From Abditibacteriaceae bacterium (GTDB taxonomy: Bacteria > Armatimonadota > Abditibacteriia > Abditibacteriales > Abditibacteriaceae), in contig JAFAZH010000045.1 in assembly GCA_019239895.1 (NCBI GenBank), positions 1 to 64,000 on the forward strand: a stretch of DNA of 64,000 bases, read 5' to 3'. The position numbers and the translations under genes are program-made. The notes beneath the pieces are model-generated. The model was not told the origin of the DNA. It searched no databases and saw nothing but the letters and a program-made list of their open reading frames with translations. Of the stretch, positions 51,084 to 59,489 are shown one piece after another. How positions within the stretch are numbered: the stretch's first letter is position 1; each line of letters opens with the position of its first letter.

Positions 51084-51356
51084 CAGGAGGAGGTTGCAGG
51101 GTAAAGCTGCCGGGGCAACATTCACCTGCTTATGGATTATAAAACTTAGAACCTGTGCTGATCCTAATCGTAATAGGATTGGCCGACTAGCCACTGAGTC
51201 CGTCGTCTTGGCACAATGCGTGCTACACGACTGCCAGTGGCTTTTGGCTTTGTGCCGTTGACGTTGTTGGGGTCTTTGGTTCTGTCTCTGTCGCAAACCG
51301 CAGATCACATTACAGCAAGAGAAGCGAAATTTAGAGGAACTAAAGGGAATTTTTCC
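51084..51356 (+). promoter_or_regulatory. Structured 5' leader of the ABC exporter, riboswitch-like
   Basis: Segment of 270 nt without a convincing gene. Pairings seen: GCAGG (51084-51088) with CCTGC near 51127; GTTGC with GCAAC inside it around AGGGTAAAGCTGCCGGGG; hairpin ATCCTA/TAGGAT near 51163-51178; and a long stem AGCCACTG (51190-51197) with CAGTGGCT (51235-51242), followed by TTTT, which looks like an intrinsic terminator about 110 nt before the gene. The layout promoter-structured domain-terminator hairpin-gene is that of a riboswitch or attenuator. I could not assign a class; slight resemblance to the ydaO (cyclic-di-AMP) motif is weak. Confidence 0.35.
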
Positions 51357-53099
51357 GTGTATATCTACAAGCGTTTATTTGAATCAATTCGTCCACACTG
51401 GAAGTTAACTGTCGGGGCCGTTGGATTTAGCATCTTAATGGCCGTTTTGGAGTTGATGCCCTCCGTTTTATCGAAGTGGCTCATAGATGATGCGCTCTAT
51501 GGCAAAAATGCGCGAATGCTCTACATCCTGGCCGGGGTCATGATGGCTTTGCTGTTAGCGCGCACTCTATCCCATTATGCCCGCATGATTTATACTGGCA
51601 AACTCGCGCAAATTGTGTTGTATCAACTGCGCACGCAACTGTACGAGCATCTTCAACAACTCTCTCTGTCTTTTTATAACAACAAGCGCACCGGCCAGAT
51701 CATGAGCCGGGTCACTAACGATGTCAACGTGATGGAGCAGTTCATCGTCGAAGGCATCCGCGACATGACGGTCAACTTGCTCAAGCTTATCCTGATTTCT
51801 GCCATCTTGTTCAGTAAGAACCCCCACCTGGCGTTGCTCACCCTGCTCCCCACGGTGCCTTTAGCCTGGGGCACGCGCGCTTTTAGTGGACGAATTCGTG
51901 GCAAATATCGCATGATGCGCCGCCGCATGGCCGACATGAACGCGATTCTCTCCGACACCATCACGGGTATTCGTGTGGTGCAGGTTTTTGGACAGGAAGA
52001 AAATGAAGCGGTCAAATTCCGCTCCAAGTCTACCGAGTTCAAACAGGCTGGTTTAGACACTAACTTTCTCCAAGCTATCTTCTACCCTAGCGTGAACCTC
52101 GCCTTCGGCTTAGGCCAGGTCATTGTCTGGTTGTGGGGTGGCCGTGAAGTGTTAGCGGGCCAACTGAGTGCTGGTGACTTGGTGATGTTCTCCGGCCTGG
52201 TGGCGCAGTTTTATCAGCCTGTGCAGGCGCTCTCCCAATCGAGCAACCTCATGGCGAACACAGCGGCCAGTGGCGAGCGTGTTTACGAGATTCTCGACAT
52301 GCAGCCCGATATTCGCACTCAGGAAAACGCCGAGTCGCTGCCCGAAGTCAAAGGCGAGGTCGTGTTCGATCACGTCACTTTCGGCTACGATTCCACCGAG
52401 CCTGCTTTGCAGGATGTGACCCTTACCGTGCAACCGGGCGAAACGGTTGGCCTGGTTGGGCCATCTGGCTCTGGCAAGAGCACCCTGGTTTCTCTGATTT
52501 CGCGCTTTTATGATGTGAACGAGGGCGCAGTCAAGGTAGATGGCAAAGATGTGCGGGACGTTGATCTCAGCGATTTGCGCAGCAACGTCAGCGTCGTGTT
52601 ACAGGAACCTTACCTGTTTCATGGCACTATCCGCGATAACATCGCTTATGGCCGCCCGGAAGCTTCTTTTGAAGAAGTTGTCGCCGCCGCCCGTGCCGCT
52701 AATGCTCACGACTTCATCATGAAGTTGACCGATGGCTACGATACCCACGTTGGCGAGCGCGGCTCGAAGCTATCTGGCGGCGAGCGTCAGCGTGTCTCGA
52801 TTGCCCGCGCTATTCTGGATGACCCCAAGATTTTAATTCTCGATGAAGCAACCAGTGCGGTGGATACAGAAAGCGAAGTGCAGATTCAGACTGCCCTGGA
52901 GAACCTTATGGAAGGCCGCACGACTCTCGCTATTGCCCACCGTTTGAGCACCGTCAAAAATGCCGACAAATTAGTGGTTATGGAGCAAGGTCGGATCGTC
53001 GAAGAGGGCACCCACGATGAGCTGATGGAAAACGAGGATGGCCTCTATCATCGGTTGGTGGAGATGCAAACAAAACTGAGCGCAACCATTGGCGAATGA
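51357..53099 (+). CDS. ABC exporter, fused permease-ATPase (MsbA-like)
   Basis: 580 residues from GTG 51357, chosen because AAAGGGA lies 8 nt upstream and the product then starts like the family (MYIYKRLFESIRPHWKL); a frame-extended ATG at 51216 would run through the structured leader. Six membrane helices in 1-330, with FYNNKRTGQIMSRVTNDVN and GGREVLAGQLSAGDLVMF. ATPase: Walker A VGPSGSGKSTL near 367, Q-loop LQEPYLFHGTIRDNIAYG, signature LSGGERQRVSIARAIL near 471, Walker B ILILDEATSAVD near 491, H-loop AIAHRLSTV. Exports lipids, peptides or other hydrophobic cargo. The following DUF1854 gene is a regular partner. Confidence 0.95.
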   Translation: MYIYKRLFESIRPHWKLTVGAVGFSILMAVLELMPSVLSKWLIDDALYGKNARMLYILAGVMMALLLARTLSHYARMIYTGKLAQIVLYQLRTQLYEHLQQLSLSFYNNKRTGQIMSRVTNDVNVMEQFIVEGIRDMTVNLLKLILISAILFSKNPHLALLTLLPTVPLAWGTRAFSGRIRGKYRMMRRRMADMNAILSDTITGIRVVQVFGQEENEAVKFRSKSTEFKQAGLDTNFLQAIFYPSVNLAFGLGQVIVWLWGGREVLAGQLSAGDLVMFSGLVAQFYQPVQALSQSSNLMANTAASGERVYEILDMQPDIRTQENAESLPEVKGEVVFDHVTFGYDSTEPALQDVTLTVQPGETVGLVGPSGSGKSTLVSLISRFYDVNEGAVKVDGKDVRDVDLSDLRSNVSVVLQEPYLFHGTIRDNIAYGRPEASFEEVVAAARAANAHDFIMKLTDGYDTHVGERGSKLSGGERQRVSIARAILDDPKILILDEATSAVDTESEVQIQTALENLMEGRTTLAIAHRLSTVKNADKLVVMEQGRIVEEGTHDELMENEDGLYHRLVEMQTKLSATIGE

Positions 53100-53146
53100 T
53101 ATTTGAAGCGTATAACCAAGCAAGTTAAGAACATAGCCTGCACCCT

Positions 53147-53176
53147 GTCATTCTCAGCGCAGTGAAGAATGACAGA
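53147..53176. repeat. CTGTCATTCTCAGCGCAG hairpin repeat
   Basis: CTGTCATTCT (53147-53156) and AGAATGACAG (53167-53176) pair around CAGCGCAGTGA. It lies between the ABC exporter and DUF1854 genes. Same GTCATTC family as 49214 and 56627. Confidence 0.65.
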
Positions 53177-53255
53177 GTCCAGGTTTAACTTCATTTTGAT
53201 AGATGCTTCTGACAACGGGCCGATGTAACTGAAGGCTCAGAGGAATAGCAGATTC

Positions 53256-54074
53256 ATGAAAGAAACTTATTATCTTCCAGCCAGCAAGCTAAAACTGAGG
53301 GAGCGCGAGGATGGCTCTCTCCTGATGCACCTGGATGGTCAATCGGTGGAGTTGGCACAGCCCAAACGGGCCTTGCCGCTTTCTAATCCCGACGAATTTA
53401 TTATCCTCTATGATCTGGATGGCAATGAGCTTGGCATTCTCCACGATTTGACAGAACTGGACTCGAAGTCGCGCGATGCCTTGCAGGAAGCCTTAAAAAA
53501 AGCGTATCGCATTGAAACTATTACCCGCATTTTAGAAGTAGAAAGAGATACCCTCACCGGACAGGTGCGCTGGCGCGTAGAGATTGCGGTTGAGTCGAGC
53601 CGCGAGCAATATAGTGAGGAGCGGTTAGCTGATACGATTAAACCGTCCGACGCTCAGAACGGGCAAGCTGAAGACACAACAGGCCCGCTGCGTGCTGCCA
53701 CTAAAAGCTCGGTTACAGGAGAAGTCCCCGCCGCACAGATTGATGGGATGCCACCAGCGGGGCCATCAAACGAGCAAGATGGCCAGTCTCATAATGGCAA
53801 CGGCGCATCACACTCCGAAGAAAAGCTACTAAGTAAAGTCCGCCTGTTTCGCCCGCGTGACAAAGAGCGCCGTAAGGACAAAGAGCAGCCAGACGATGAC
53901 TCAGAGATTATGTCTGGTGAAGAGCGGGAATTTATGATTAATGGGCAGGAGGATGTGCAGACAGCACGTTATCCCCATATTTACATTGTGGATACAGATC
54001 GCAACCGCTACGAAATCCTCGATTGCGAAGCCTTAGATTTAGCTTCACGCCAGGCAGCCGAGCGATATTTTTAG
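53256..54074 (+). CDS. DUF1854 protein with long disordered insertion
   Basis: 272 residues. The N-terminal half (1-115) matches DUF1854: LKLREREDGSLLMHLDGQSVELAQPKRALPLSNPDEFIILYDLDGNELGILHDLTELDSKSRDAL..., with RVEI near 110. The C-terminal half (235-272) matches the end of the same domain: HIYIVDTDRNRYEILDCEALDLASRQAAERYF. Between them lie about 115 charged, Gly/Asp/Ser-rich residues that look disordered and are not normal for the family. DUF1854 genes regularly follow ABC exporters, including those linked to cyanophycin loci, so the two proteins probably work together. Role unknown. Confidence 0.75.
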   Translation: MKETYYLPASKLKLREREDGSLLMHLDGQSVELAQPKRALPLSNPDEFIILYDLDGNELGILHDLTELDSKSRDALQEALKKAYRIETITRILEVERDTLTGQVRWRVEIAVESSREQYSEERLADTIKPSDAQNGQAEDTTGPLRAATKSSVTGEVPAAQIDGMPPAGPSNEQDGQSHNGNGASHSEEKLLSKVRLFRPRDKERRKDKEQPDDDSEIMSGEEREFMINGQEDVQTARYPHIYIVDTDRNRYEILDCEALDLASRQAAERYF

Positions 54075-54225
54075 TTCTTTGGTCGGCATTTATCAATAGC
54101 CATTCATAACCATCTATAAGACAATGGGGAGCGGCAGCCCGCATCAGTTACTATAAGTCCAGACCTTTGCGTTGCACGCTAAAAGTGTTAAACCTTAATA
54201 GTAACCTACCAGGAGATGGAGACGA

Positions 54226-54459
54226 ATGGCTATTAATAGCACCAAAGAGACAGAAGCAAAACAACCTTTTCAAGTATCGCGCGCAAAATGCGGGCAGTGT
54301 GGCCGTGAGTTACGCCATGTGCCTTTTGCCTTGAATAACATCATGTGCCGCGACTGCTATGGGTTGGATCGTTACCGCCGCAGCTTACCTTCCGCATGGG
54401 TGCCCGAACGCCCCATAGAAGTGGCCCTCACCGACGAAGAGGCCGCCCCAGCCCCATGA
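54226..54459 (+). CDS. Small CxxC zinc-ribbon protein
   Basis: 77 residues with two zinc pairs: AKCGQCGRELRHVPFALNNIMCRDCYGLDRYRR. Charged N-terminus (KETEAKQPFQV) and acidic end (ALTDEEAAPAP). Strong RBS AGGAGATGGAG 4 nt before ATG. No family recognised. Zinc ribbons of this kind bind nucleic acid or proteins. It stands alone between the DUF1854 gene and the cyclophilin. Confidence 0.6.
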   Translation: MAINSTKETEAKQPFQVSRAKCGQCGRELRHVPFALNNIMCRDCYGLDRYRRSLPSAWVPERPIEVALTDEEAAPAP

Positions 54460-54548
54460 CGCGTTCCTCTCCAGCAGAGAGTTCATTTTCTGTTAGACCT
54501 AGATGTATCACATCTCATTAACCCATCTTAAAACTGATACGGAAATCT

Positions 54549-55349
54549 ATGAAGCGACTTTTGACTTCTTTACCACTCACGCTAGTTTTAATCGGCTGTG
54601 GCGCACCAACGACCCAGGACGTTTCGGCTAATAGCAGCACGAATACCGCAACAACCAGCAGTTCAACCGCAAGTAGTTCAACTACAAGCAGTTCGACCAC
54701 CAGTGCTGCTAGCGATGTAAAAACCGATGGCGCAAGCGGTGCTAAAGCGGCTGATACCAAGGACACCACAACCGACGATGCGCCTGAGGCTGCCTACAAA
54801 GTTGTAGATGAGGCCCAGCCGGGCATGCCCCCCGAAGTCGCTGCTGAACTCAAGAAAGTAGCAGTACCGCCACCACCGGCTAAGCCCAAAGCTCCCGAAA
54901 AAGCGCGTGTACAATTGCAGACTTCCCAAGGGCCTATCACCGTTGAATTGGATGGCAAGGCCGCGCCCATGCACGTTAAAAGCTTCCTGTATCTGGCGCA
55001 GCGGGGTTTCTATAATGGCACGATGTTTCATCGCTATGAACCCGGCTTCGTAATTCAGGGTGGTGACCCGCTCACCAAGAATCCTAAGATGAAAGATTAT
55101 TTTGGGATGGGCGGGCCAGGCTATCAAGTGCCGCGCGAATTTAATGGCTTGAAGCATGATACTTATGCTTTCGCAATGGCGCGCAGCCAAGACCCGGATT
55201 CTGCGGGCAGCCAATTCTACATTACCCTTGCTCCTGCGCACTTTTTGGATGAAGGCTATACCGTATTCGGCAAAGTCATTAAGGGTCAGGAGAATGTGCA
55301 AAAGCTGCGCAAGGGCGACACGTTGAAAAGCGTTACTGTCTTGAAGTGA
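54549..55349 (+). CDS. Cyclophilin-type peptidyl-prolyl isomerase lipoprotein
   Basis: 266 residues. Lipobox LVLIGC (Cys17), then a Ser/Thr-rich tether (18-55, SSSTTSSSTTS) and an acidic Pro-rich region (60-118). The cyclophilin domain (120-264) has VQLQTSQGPITVELDGKAAPMHVKSFLYLAQRGFYNGTMFHRYEPGFVIQGGDP, FAMARSQDPDSAGSQFYITL and YTVFGKVIKGQENVQKL. It speeds proline isomerisation on the outer side of the membrane. A repeat of the AGACCCGCCCC type follows the stop. Confidence 0.93.
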   Translation: MKRLLTSLPLTLVLIGCGAPTTQDVSANSSTNTATTSSSTASSSTTSSSTTSAASDVKTDGASGAKAADTKDTTTDDAPEAAYKVVDEAQPGMPPEVAAELKKVAVPPPPAKPKAPEKARVQLQTSQGPITVELDGKAAPMHVKSFLYLAQRGFYNGTMFHRYEPGFVIQGGDPLTKNPKMKDYFGMGGPGYQVPREFNGLKHDTYAFAMARSQDPDSAGSQFYITLAPAHFLDEGYTVFGKVIKGQENVQKLRKGDTLKSVTVLK

Positions 55350-55360
55350 AGCTTTTACGT

Positions 55361-55386
55361 AGACCCGCCCCTAAAGGAGCGGGTCT
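55361..55386. repeat. AGACCCGCCCCTAAAG palindrome, copy 3 (short form)
   Basis: AGACCCGCCCCTAAAGGAGC plus GGGTCT, an imperfect palindrome with 8-nt outer arms. Located 11 nt after the cyclophilin stop. This is the compact form of the elements at 26793 and 33187. Confidence 0.8.
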
Positions 55387-55421
55387 TCAAGTGGTATATT
55401 TACAGGGATTGGTTGTGATCT

Positions 55422-55700
55422 ATGGCACAGTTTCACGTCAGGCTCTATAGCAGACCCGATTGCAGCGTATGCGAACAGGCTGCCGCCCTGCTTGAAGGTT
55501 TACATAGCGACTTTGATTTTCAGGTCGAAAACGTCAATATTGAAGAAGACCCGGCGCTTAAAGAACGCTTAGCGAATCAAGTGCCTGTTATCACCATTAA
55601 CGGCGGCAATCGGGTTGCCACAGATATTAACGAAGAGCGGTTGCGCCGCGCCTTCAAACGCGCACTACAGCCGCCGACGCCAGCAAAGAGCGATCACTAA
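55422..55700 (+). CDS. Glutaredoxin-like thiol-redox protein
   Basis: 92 residues of the thioredoxin fold: VRLYSRPDCSVCEQAAALLEGL (redox-type CSVC, Cys17 and Cys20), FQVENVNIEEDPALKERLANQVPVITINGGNRVATDINEERLRRAF, with cis-Pro in VPVI. It resembles the DUF836/glutaredoxin-2-like family. Likely a cytoplasmic disulfide reductase; partner unknown. It precedes the L,D-transpeptidase by 46 nt. Confidence 0.85.
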   Translation: MAQFHVRLYSRPDCSVCEQAAALLEGLHSDFDFQVENVNIEEDPALKERLANQVPVITINGGNRVATDINEERLRRAFKRALQPPTPAKSDH

Positions 55701-55746
55701 TATCTTTCTTTAAAGACACAAATGCAGGAAAGGTTGTCCCTTAGTC

Positions 55747-56613
55747 ATGCCAAAAAAGTCTCTCCCTCTTAGGCTGCATCACTGCGGTCTTGCTATCATA
55801 GTTAGCGCGGCTCTGGCTAACGTAGCTCACGCCGCAGATACCCAGCCTTCAGTTCCCTTTGCCGTTGATCGTCCTATAGACCCTATCGCACAATTGCCCC
55901 CGGCTCCAGCACCCTACCAACCAGCACCTTCATTAACCAAAGACTTCATTATTGCTCAATTGCAAAATGGGGCAAGCGATAGCAGTGCCTCAACCAATGT
56001 CGTCGTAATGGGAACAACTACATCATCAACAGCATTTCAACCCGCTACTGGTCAACCAGTCGGCACACCTTTACTCGATATAGCTCACCGCTTAAAACTA
56101 CCGTTGCCCCTGCCCTCCGCGCGGATTGTCGTTACAAAATCGCAACGCCGTCTGGATTTGTTCAGCGGTCAAATCCTGGTCAAAAGCTTCCCTGTCGCCC
56201 TGGGGTCGCAACCTGTTGGCCCCAAGCAGAGTCAAGGCGATAGTCGCACGCCGGAGGGCCAATACTACATTTGTACTCGCAACGCTAACAACAGTGCCTT
56301 CCACACCTTCTTAGGCTTGAGTTACCCGGCGCTGCCGGATGCGACAAAGGCAGTAAATAATAAAACTATCTCGTGGCGTGAATACATGGTTATTCGACAG
56401 CGCCTGGCCTCACGCGGCGCACCGCCCTGGGGCACTCGCTTGGGCGGCTGGGTTGGTATCCACGGTGGCACTGATGGGGCGTTTGCCCAAAAGAAGATTA
56501 AAGAGCGCGGTAGTAAGGATTGGACGGCTGGCTGCATCGCCCTCACGAACGCGGAAATAGATGAAATTTACAAAGCGACCCAACTCGGCACCCCGGTGTT
56601 GGTACAGCCCTGA
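55747..56613 (+). CDS. L,D-transpeptidase (YkuD) with signal peptide
   Basis: 288 residues with a signal peptide (GLAIIVSAALANVAHA, ends near 29). A Pro/Ser/Thr linker (30-105) leads to the YkuD domain: RIVVTKSQRRLDLFSGQILVKSFPVALG, GDSRTPEGQYYICTRN, and the catalytic segment GIHGGTDGAF...DWTAGCIALTNAEIDEI, which supplies the His (HGG) and the nucleophilic Cys (AGC). It cross-links peptidoglycan (3-3 links) or attaches proteins to it, in the periplasm. No other wall gene is near. Confidence 0.92.
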   Translation: MPKKSLPLRLHHCGLAIIVSAALANVAHAADTQPSVPFAVDRPIDPIAQLPPAPAPYQPAPSLTKDFIIAQLQNGASDSSASTNVVVMGTTTSSTAFQPATGQPVGTPLLDIAHRLKLPLPLPSARIVVTKSQRRLDLFSGQILVKSFPVALGSQPVGPKQSQGDSRTPEGQYYICTRNANNSAFHTFLGLSYPALPDATKAVNNKTISWREYMVIRQRLASRGAPPWGTRLGGWVGIHGGTDGAFAQKKIKERGSKDWTAGCIALTNAEIDEIYKATQLGTPVLVQP

Positions 56614-56626
56614 AACCTGAAACAAT

Positions 56627-56741
56627 TGTTATGCTGAGCAAAGCGAAGCATCTGGTGAGAGTGTCCTGAGAGTAATGGGTAAACCTTTTACTCCATAGTT
56701 CCGCATAGTAGATGCTTCATTCCATTCAGCATGACAAGACG
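56627..56741. repeat. Long TGCTGAGCAAAGCGAAG inverted repeat
   Basis: TTATGCTGAGCAAAGCGAAG...CATCT (about 56628-56652) and AGATGCTTCATTCCATTCAG...CATGACAAG (56712-56741) form imperfect arms; GTCATTC-family. Lies between the convergent transpeptidase and selB genes. Confidence 0.65.
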
Positions 56742-56770
56742 CAGTTAATGGATGAGTGTTTAATCGCTCG

Positions 56771-58717
56771 TCACCGTAGCACTCTCGATTCCCCTACTCT
56801 TTTCGTCAATCCATTACGATCATAAAATTCCAGCAGCGGCACTACCCATTTGCGTGTGGTGCCCAGTAACTCCCGCGCCTCTCCAATAGAAAGCGAACCT
56901 TGAGCCAGGATATGCTGACGTAAAATATCAGCCCCTTCACGGACGCGTTGTGCGGAGAGGACAAAGTCACCAACTCGCACCAGTGAGCCATCTTGAATGA
57001 GGGCAAAGCACAACTTGCGTGCAGTCTGGGGCTTATCGAGTTGGGCCACTAATTCATCTATTGTCGGAGGCTGCCAGGCCGCTGCGTAACTTAATGATAG
57101 AATACGTTCCTTGAGACGAGAATCTTCTTCACTAAGCGTCACTTGATGCCCGGCTAAACGCACCCCGGCAGGAGTTACCGCGATCTGTTGCGCCGCTACC
57201 ATTTCTGATAATAAAGCATCTAAGGCAGCAAGACTTAAAGTTTTTGGCAAAGCGGCGCGGAGAGTTTCGTGGGGCATGGCCGCTTGCAACGGCTCCTGAA
57301 CATGAAAGTCACGGAGCATCGTCAAGATTTTCTGTTGCAACTGCGTAACTGTAGCAGCATGGAGAAAGCTACCGCCCCCACTCCACAATAGGTTACGCCG
57401 ACGCAGGTCTTCTAATACATCACTGATGTCCAGGCGGCACAATTCAAAGCGTAGTTGGGCTTCACTCATACCCCCACACTGGCGGCGTAGCAGAAGTTTC
57501 GCTAAAGCCACGTCGTTGCCTGCGGCAACGGCTTCATGCAACAGAGGTAGTTCTTGCTGAGCCGTAGAACGAGCAAGCTTGTTTTCGGCTTCGAGGATAG
57601 AGCCACCCCCGACGATCCTCTCGGTAGCCACTTCACGCAAGATAAACCGGTCGCCACGGGCACAGGCTAAGGCAGCTTCGAGCCGCAAGCGGGCATAACC
57701 CGTTTGGCCCGCTTCCAGCCGTCCTCCTGCATAAAGCTGCACTCGCGCCGTGACTTCTGCGGTGCCCAGGTGCAGACGCAAGGGTGCCGCATCTTTAACG
57801 GGGCGAGGCGTATTGGGTAAAACTTCGAGCCAGGCATCAAAGAGTTGCGTGGCATGAAGGGTTCCTGGCGTAGCTATAGTTCCCCCACGCGCAGCCTCTT
57901 CTAAATCCAGGCCAGCCAGGTTCAAAGCCGTGCGTTGACCTCGCGCCGCACTCGTGGCAGCCTCACCATGAACTTCGATGCCGCGTATACGGGCCGTTAA
58001 AGGTTGGGCCGCCCCCTGCCGCCATACTTCAAGCGGATCCCCAACAGCGACTTCACCCTCTGTCGCCGAACCCGTCACTACCGTGCCAAACCCGCTCACC
58101 GTGAAAGCGCGATCAATCGCCATGCGGAAAGGACGAGACGGCAAGGATGAAGGATAAAGGATGAAGGATGAAGCCGTCTCCTCAGTCCGCTTACTTGCTG
58201 CTTCCTGCTCAATCGCGGTGCAGGCCAAAGCTAACTGGTGCTTTAGCTCTGCTAATCCGGCACCACTGGTGGCAGAAACTTCCACCAGTGGCGCAGTGGA
58301 GAAAAGACTGTCATTTAAACGCGCTCGCACATCCTCACGAGCTAACATCAGCCAATCAGCGTCTACCAAATCGCATTTCGTCAGCACCACCACGCCGCGA
58401 ATCTTTAAAAGCTCCAGAATATGAAGATGTTCCACGGTCTGCGGCATCACGCCTTCATCGGCAGCGATTATCAGCATAGCAACGTCTACACCCGTGACCC
58501 CGGAAAGCATATTCTTGAGGAATCGCTCATGCCCCGGCACATCAACGATGCCCACCACACGACCATCAGGCAACGTCAGGTGCGCAAACCCTGGCACAAT
58601 GGAAAGCCCACGCTCTTTCTCTTCCTGAAGCCGATCTGTTTCAATACCGGTGAGAGCACGAATTAAGGTCGTCTTGCCATGATCCACATGGCCCGCTGTG
58701 CCAATTATAAAGTGCAT
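56771..58717 (-). CDS. selB: Selenocysteine-specific elongation factor
   Basis: 648 residues from ATG 58717 (MHFIIGTAGHVDHGKTTL). A GTPase that delivers Sec-tRNA to recoded UGA codons. G1 GHVDHGKT, G2-region GLSIVPGFAHL, G3 DVPGHERF, G4 TKCD; domain 2 with AIDRAFTVSGFGTVVTG; domain 3; and the C-terminal winged-helix repeats that read the SECIS hairpin, ending LSIGEARELLGTTRKWVVPLLEFYDRNGLTKRVGESRVLR. G2 (ERGLSIVPGF) differs from the usual KRGITIDLGF. A tandem heptamer (AAGGATG) lies in the coding sequence between the G domain and domain 2 (residues 182-191, SSFILYPSSL). No selA, selC or selenoprotein gene is visible here. Confidence 0.93.
   Translation of the reverse strand: MHFIIGTAGHVDHGKTTLIRALTGIETDRLQEEKERGLSIVPGFAHLTLPDGRVVGIVDVPGHERFLKNMLSGVTGVDVAMLIIAADEGVMPQTVEHLHILELLKIRGVVVLTKCDLVDADWLMLAREDVRARLNDSLFSTAPLVEVSATSGAGLAELKHQLALACTAIEQEAASKRTEETASSFILYPSSLPSRPFRMAIDRAFTVSGFGTVVTGSATEGEVAVGDPLEVWRQGAAQPLTARIRGIEVHGEAATSAARGQRTALNLAGLDLEEAARGGTIATPGTLHATQLFDAWLEVLPNTPRPVKDAAPLRLHLGTAEVTARVQLYAGGRLEAGQTGYARLRLEAALACARGDRFILREVATERIVGGGSILEAENKLARSTAQQELPLLHEAVAAGNDVALAKLLLRRQCGGMSEAQLRFELCRLDISDVLEDLRRRNLLWSGGGSFLHAATVTQLQQKILTMLRDFHVQEPLQAAMPHETLRAALPKTLSLAALDALLSEMVAAQQIAVTPAGVRLAGHQVTLSEEDSRLKERILSLSYAAAWQPPTIDELVAQLDKPQTARKLCFALIQDGSLVRVGDFVLSAQRVREGADILRQHILAQGSLSIGEARELLGTTRKWVVPLLEFYDRNGLTKRVGESRVLR
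58143..58170. repeat. Tandem heptamer (AAGGATG)x4 within selB
   Basis: Four units of AAGGATG (one reads AAGGATA), 28 nt, in frame with selB. Because 7 is not a multiple of 3, gain or loss of a unit would shift the frame. Confidence 0.7.
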
Positions 58718-58730
58718 AGGGAATGTAGGT

Positions 58731-59450
58731 CTATCTAATAACGACAGAATCGGGGACGAGGCGACCACCGGGGATTTCTAAATGTGATTGGGGAGTTTTT
58801 AACGATAACTGGGTTGAAGAGCCACCATCTAAATTTAAAGCATTGAAACAGTTAAGGCCACTCCGCGAGGCCCACAGATTAGCCCAATCCTGAAAGGACA
58901 TTTCCCCATCGGCTACAGCAATAATCACTCGTCCGTCACGCTGGATGCCGATACCAGTACGACGCGCCCACTGAGATTTTAAGGTTGTGGTTTGTCCATT
59001 CACGACTAAGCGGGGGCCACATTGCACAGCCTCACGAATATCTGGATGCATTTGAAAATCTGTAGTGGGCACAATATGCGCCTGGCCATCACGCACGTAG
59101 AAGACGCCCCCTTTGTTGGAATGCAAGCGGGAGACACGCTGCCCTTTAGCGATGCGCAAACCCAACGAAAATCCATCGGCGTCAAAAAAGCCGCCGTTGA
59201 CCGCCATCAATGCGGCTTCGCGGCTGCGCCAATTGGCAGCGGCTAAACGGGCACCCGTCGCAATATGCACATGGGAGGGAGAAGTGCGCAACGCAATCAC
59301 TTGCACCGCGCCCCCTTTAAGAGGGGCACGCCAGGTGCGCAGTTCTAAGCCGGGGGCAGCCTTCGACCAGATCGAGCGGCCCTGCGCCCGCCATTGCGCG
59401 ACACCGAAACCTAATGCACCTGCCAATAAAATCCAGAGTAATCGCCGCAT
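58731..59450 (-). CDS. Phosphodiester glycosidase (NAGPA/DUF2233) family protein
   Basis: 239 residues with an N-terminal signal or anchor (LLWILLAGALGFGVAQW). NAGPA fold: VQVIALRTSPSHVHIATGARLAAANWRSREAALMAVNGGFFDADGFSLGLRIAKGQ, AVQCGPRLVVNG, RTGIGIQRDGRVIIAVADGE and the C-terminal NALNLDGGSSTQLSL. Members hydrolyse or bind phosphodiester-linked sugars; bacterial roles include wall or exopolysaccharide processing. 13 nt upstream of selB, same strand, so probably co-transcribed. Confidence 0.88.
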   Translation of the reverse strand: MRRLLWILLAGALGFGVAQWRAQGRSIWSKAAPGLELRTWRAPLKGGAVQVIALRTSPSHVHIATGARLAAANWRSREAALMAVNGGFFDADGFSLGLRIAKGQRVSRLHSNKGGVFYVRDGQAHIVPTTDFQMHPDIREAVQCGPRLVVNGQTTTLKSQWARRTGIGIQRDGRVIIAVADGEMSFQDWANLWASRSGLNCFNALNLDGGSSTQLSLKTPQSHLEIPGGRLVPDSVVIR

Positions 59451-59489
59451 CTCCCATGCAGTTTAAACTGTACTAACATATCTTTCATC

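Noticed and set aside
51084..51190. Known ydaO (cyclic-di-AMP) riboswitch
   Set aside because: Only partial likeness to GGGTGAA and CCGTCAGCTAAC motifs; the conserved core could not be placed, so not named.
51190..51242. Cobalamin riboswitch, from the GCCACTG motif
   Set aside because: The GCCACTG string is in the terminator-like stem, and the B12-box and GGGAA core are missing.
51216..51356. N-terminal extension MRATRLPVAFGFVPLTLL... on the ABC exporter
   Set aside because: It would run through a structured leader with a promoter and terminator-like hairpin, has no ribosome site, and the family starts close to GTG 51357.
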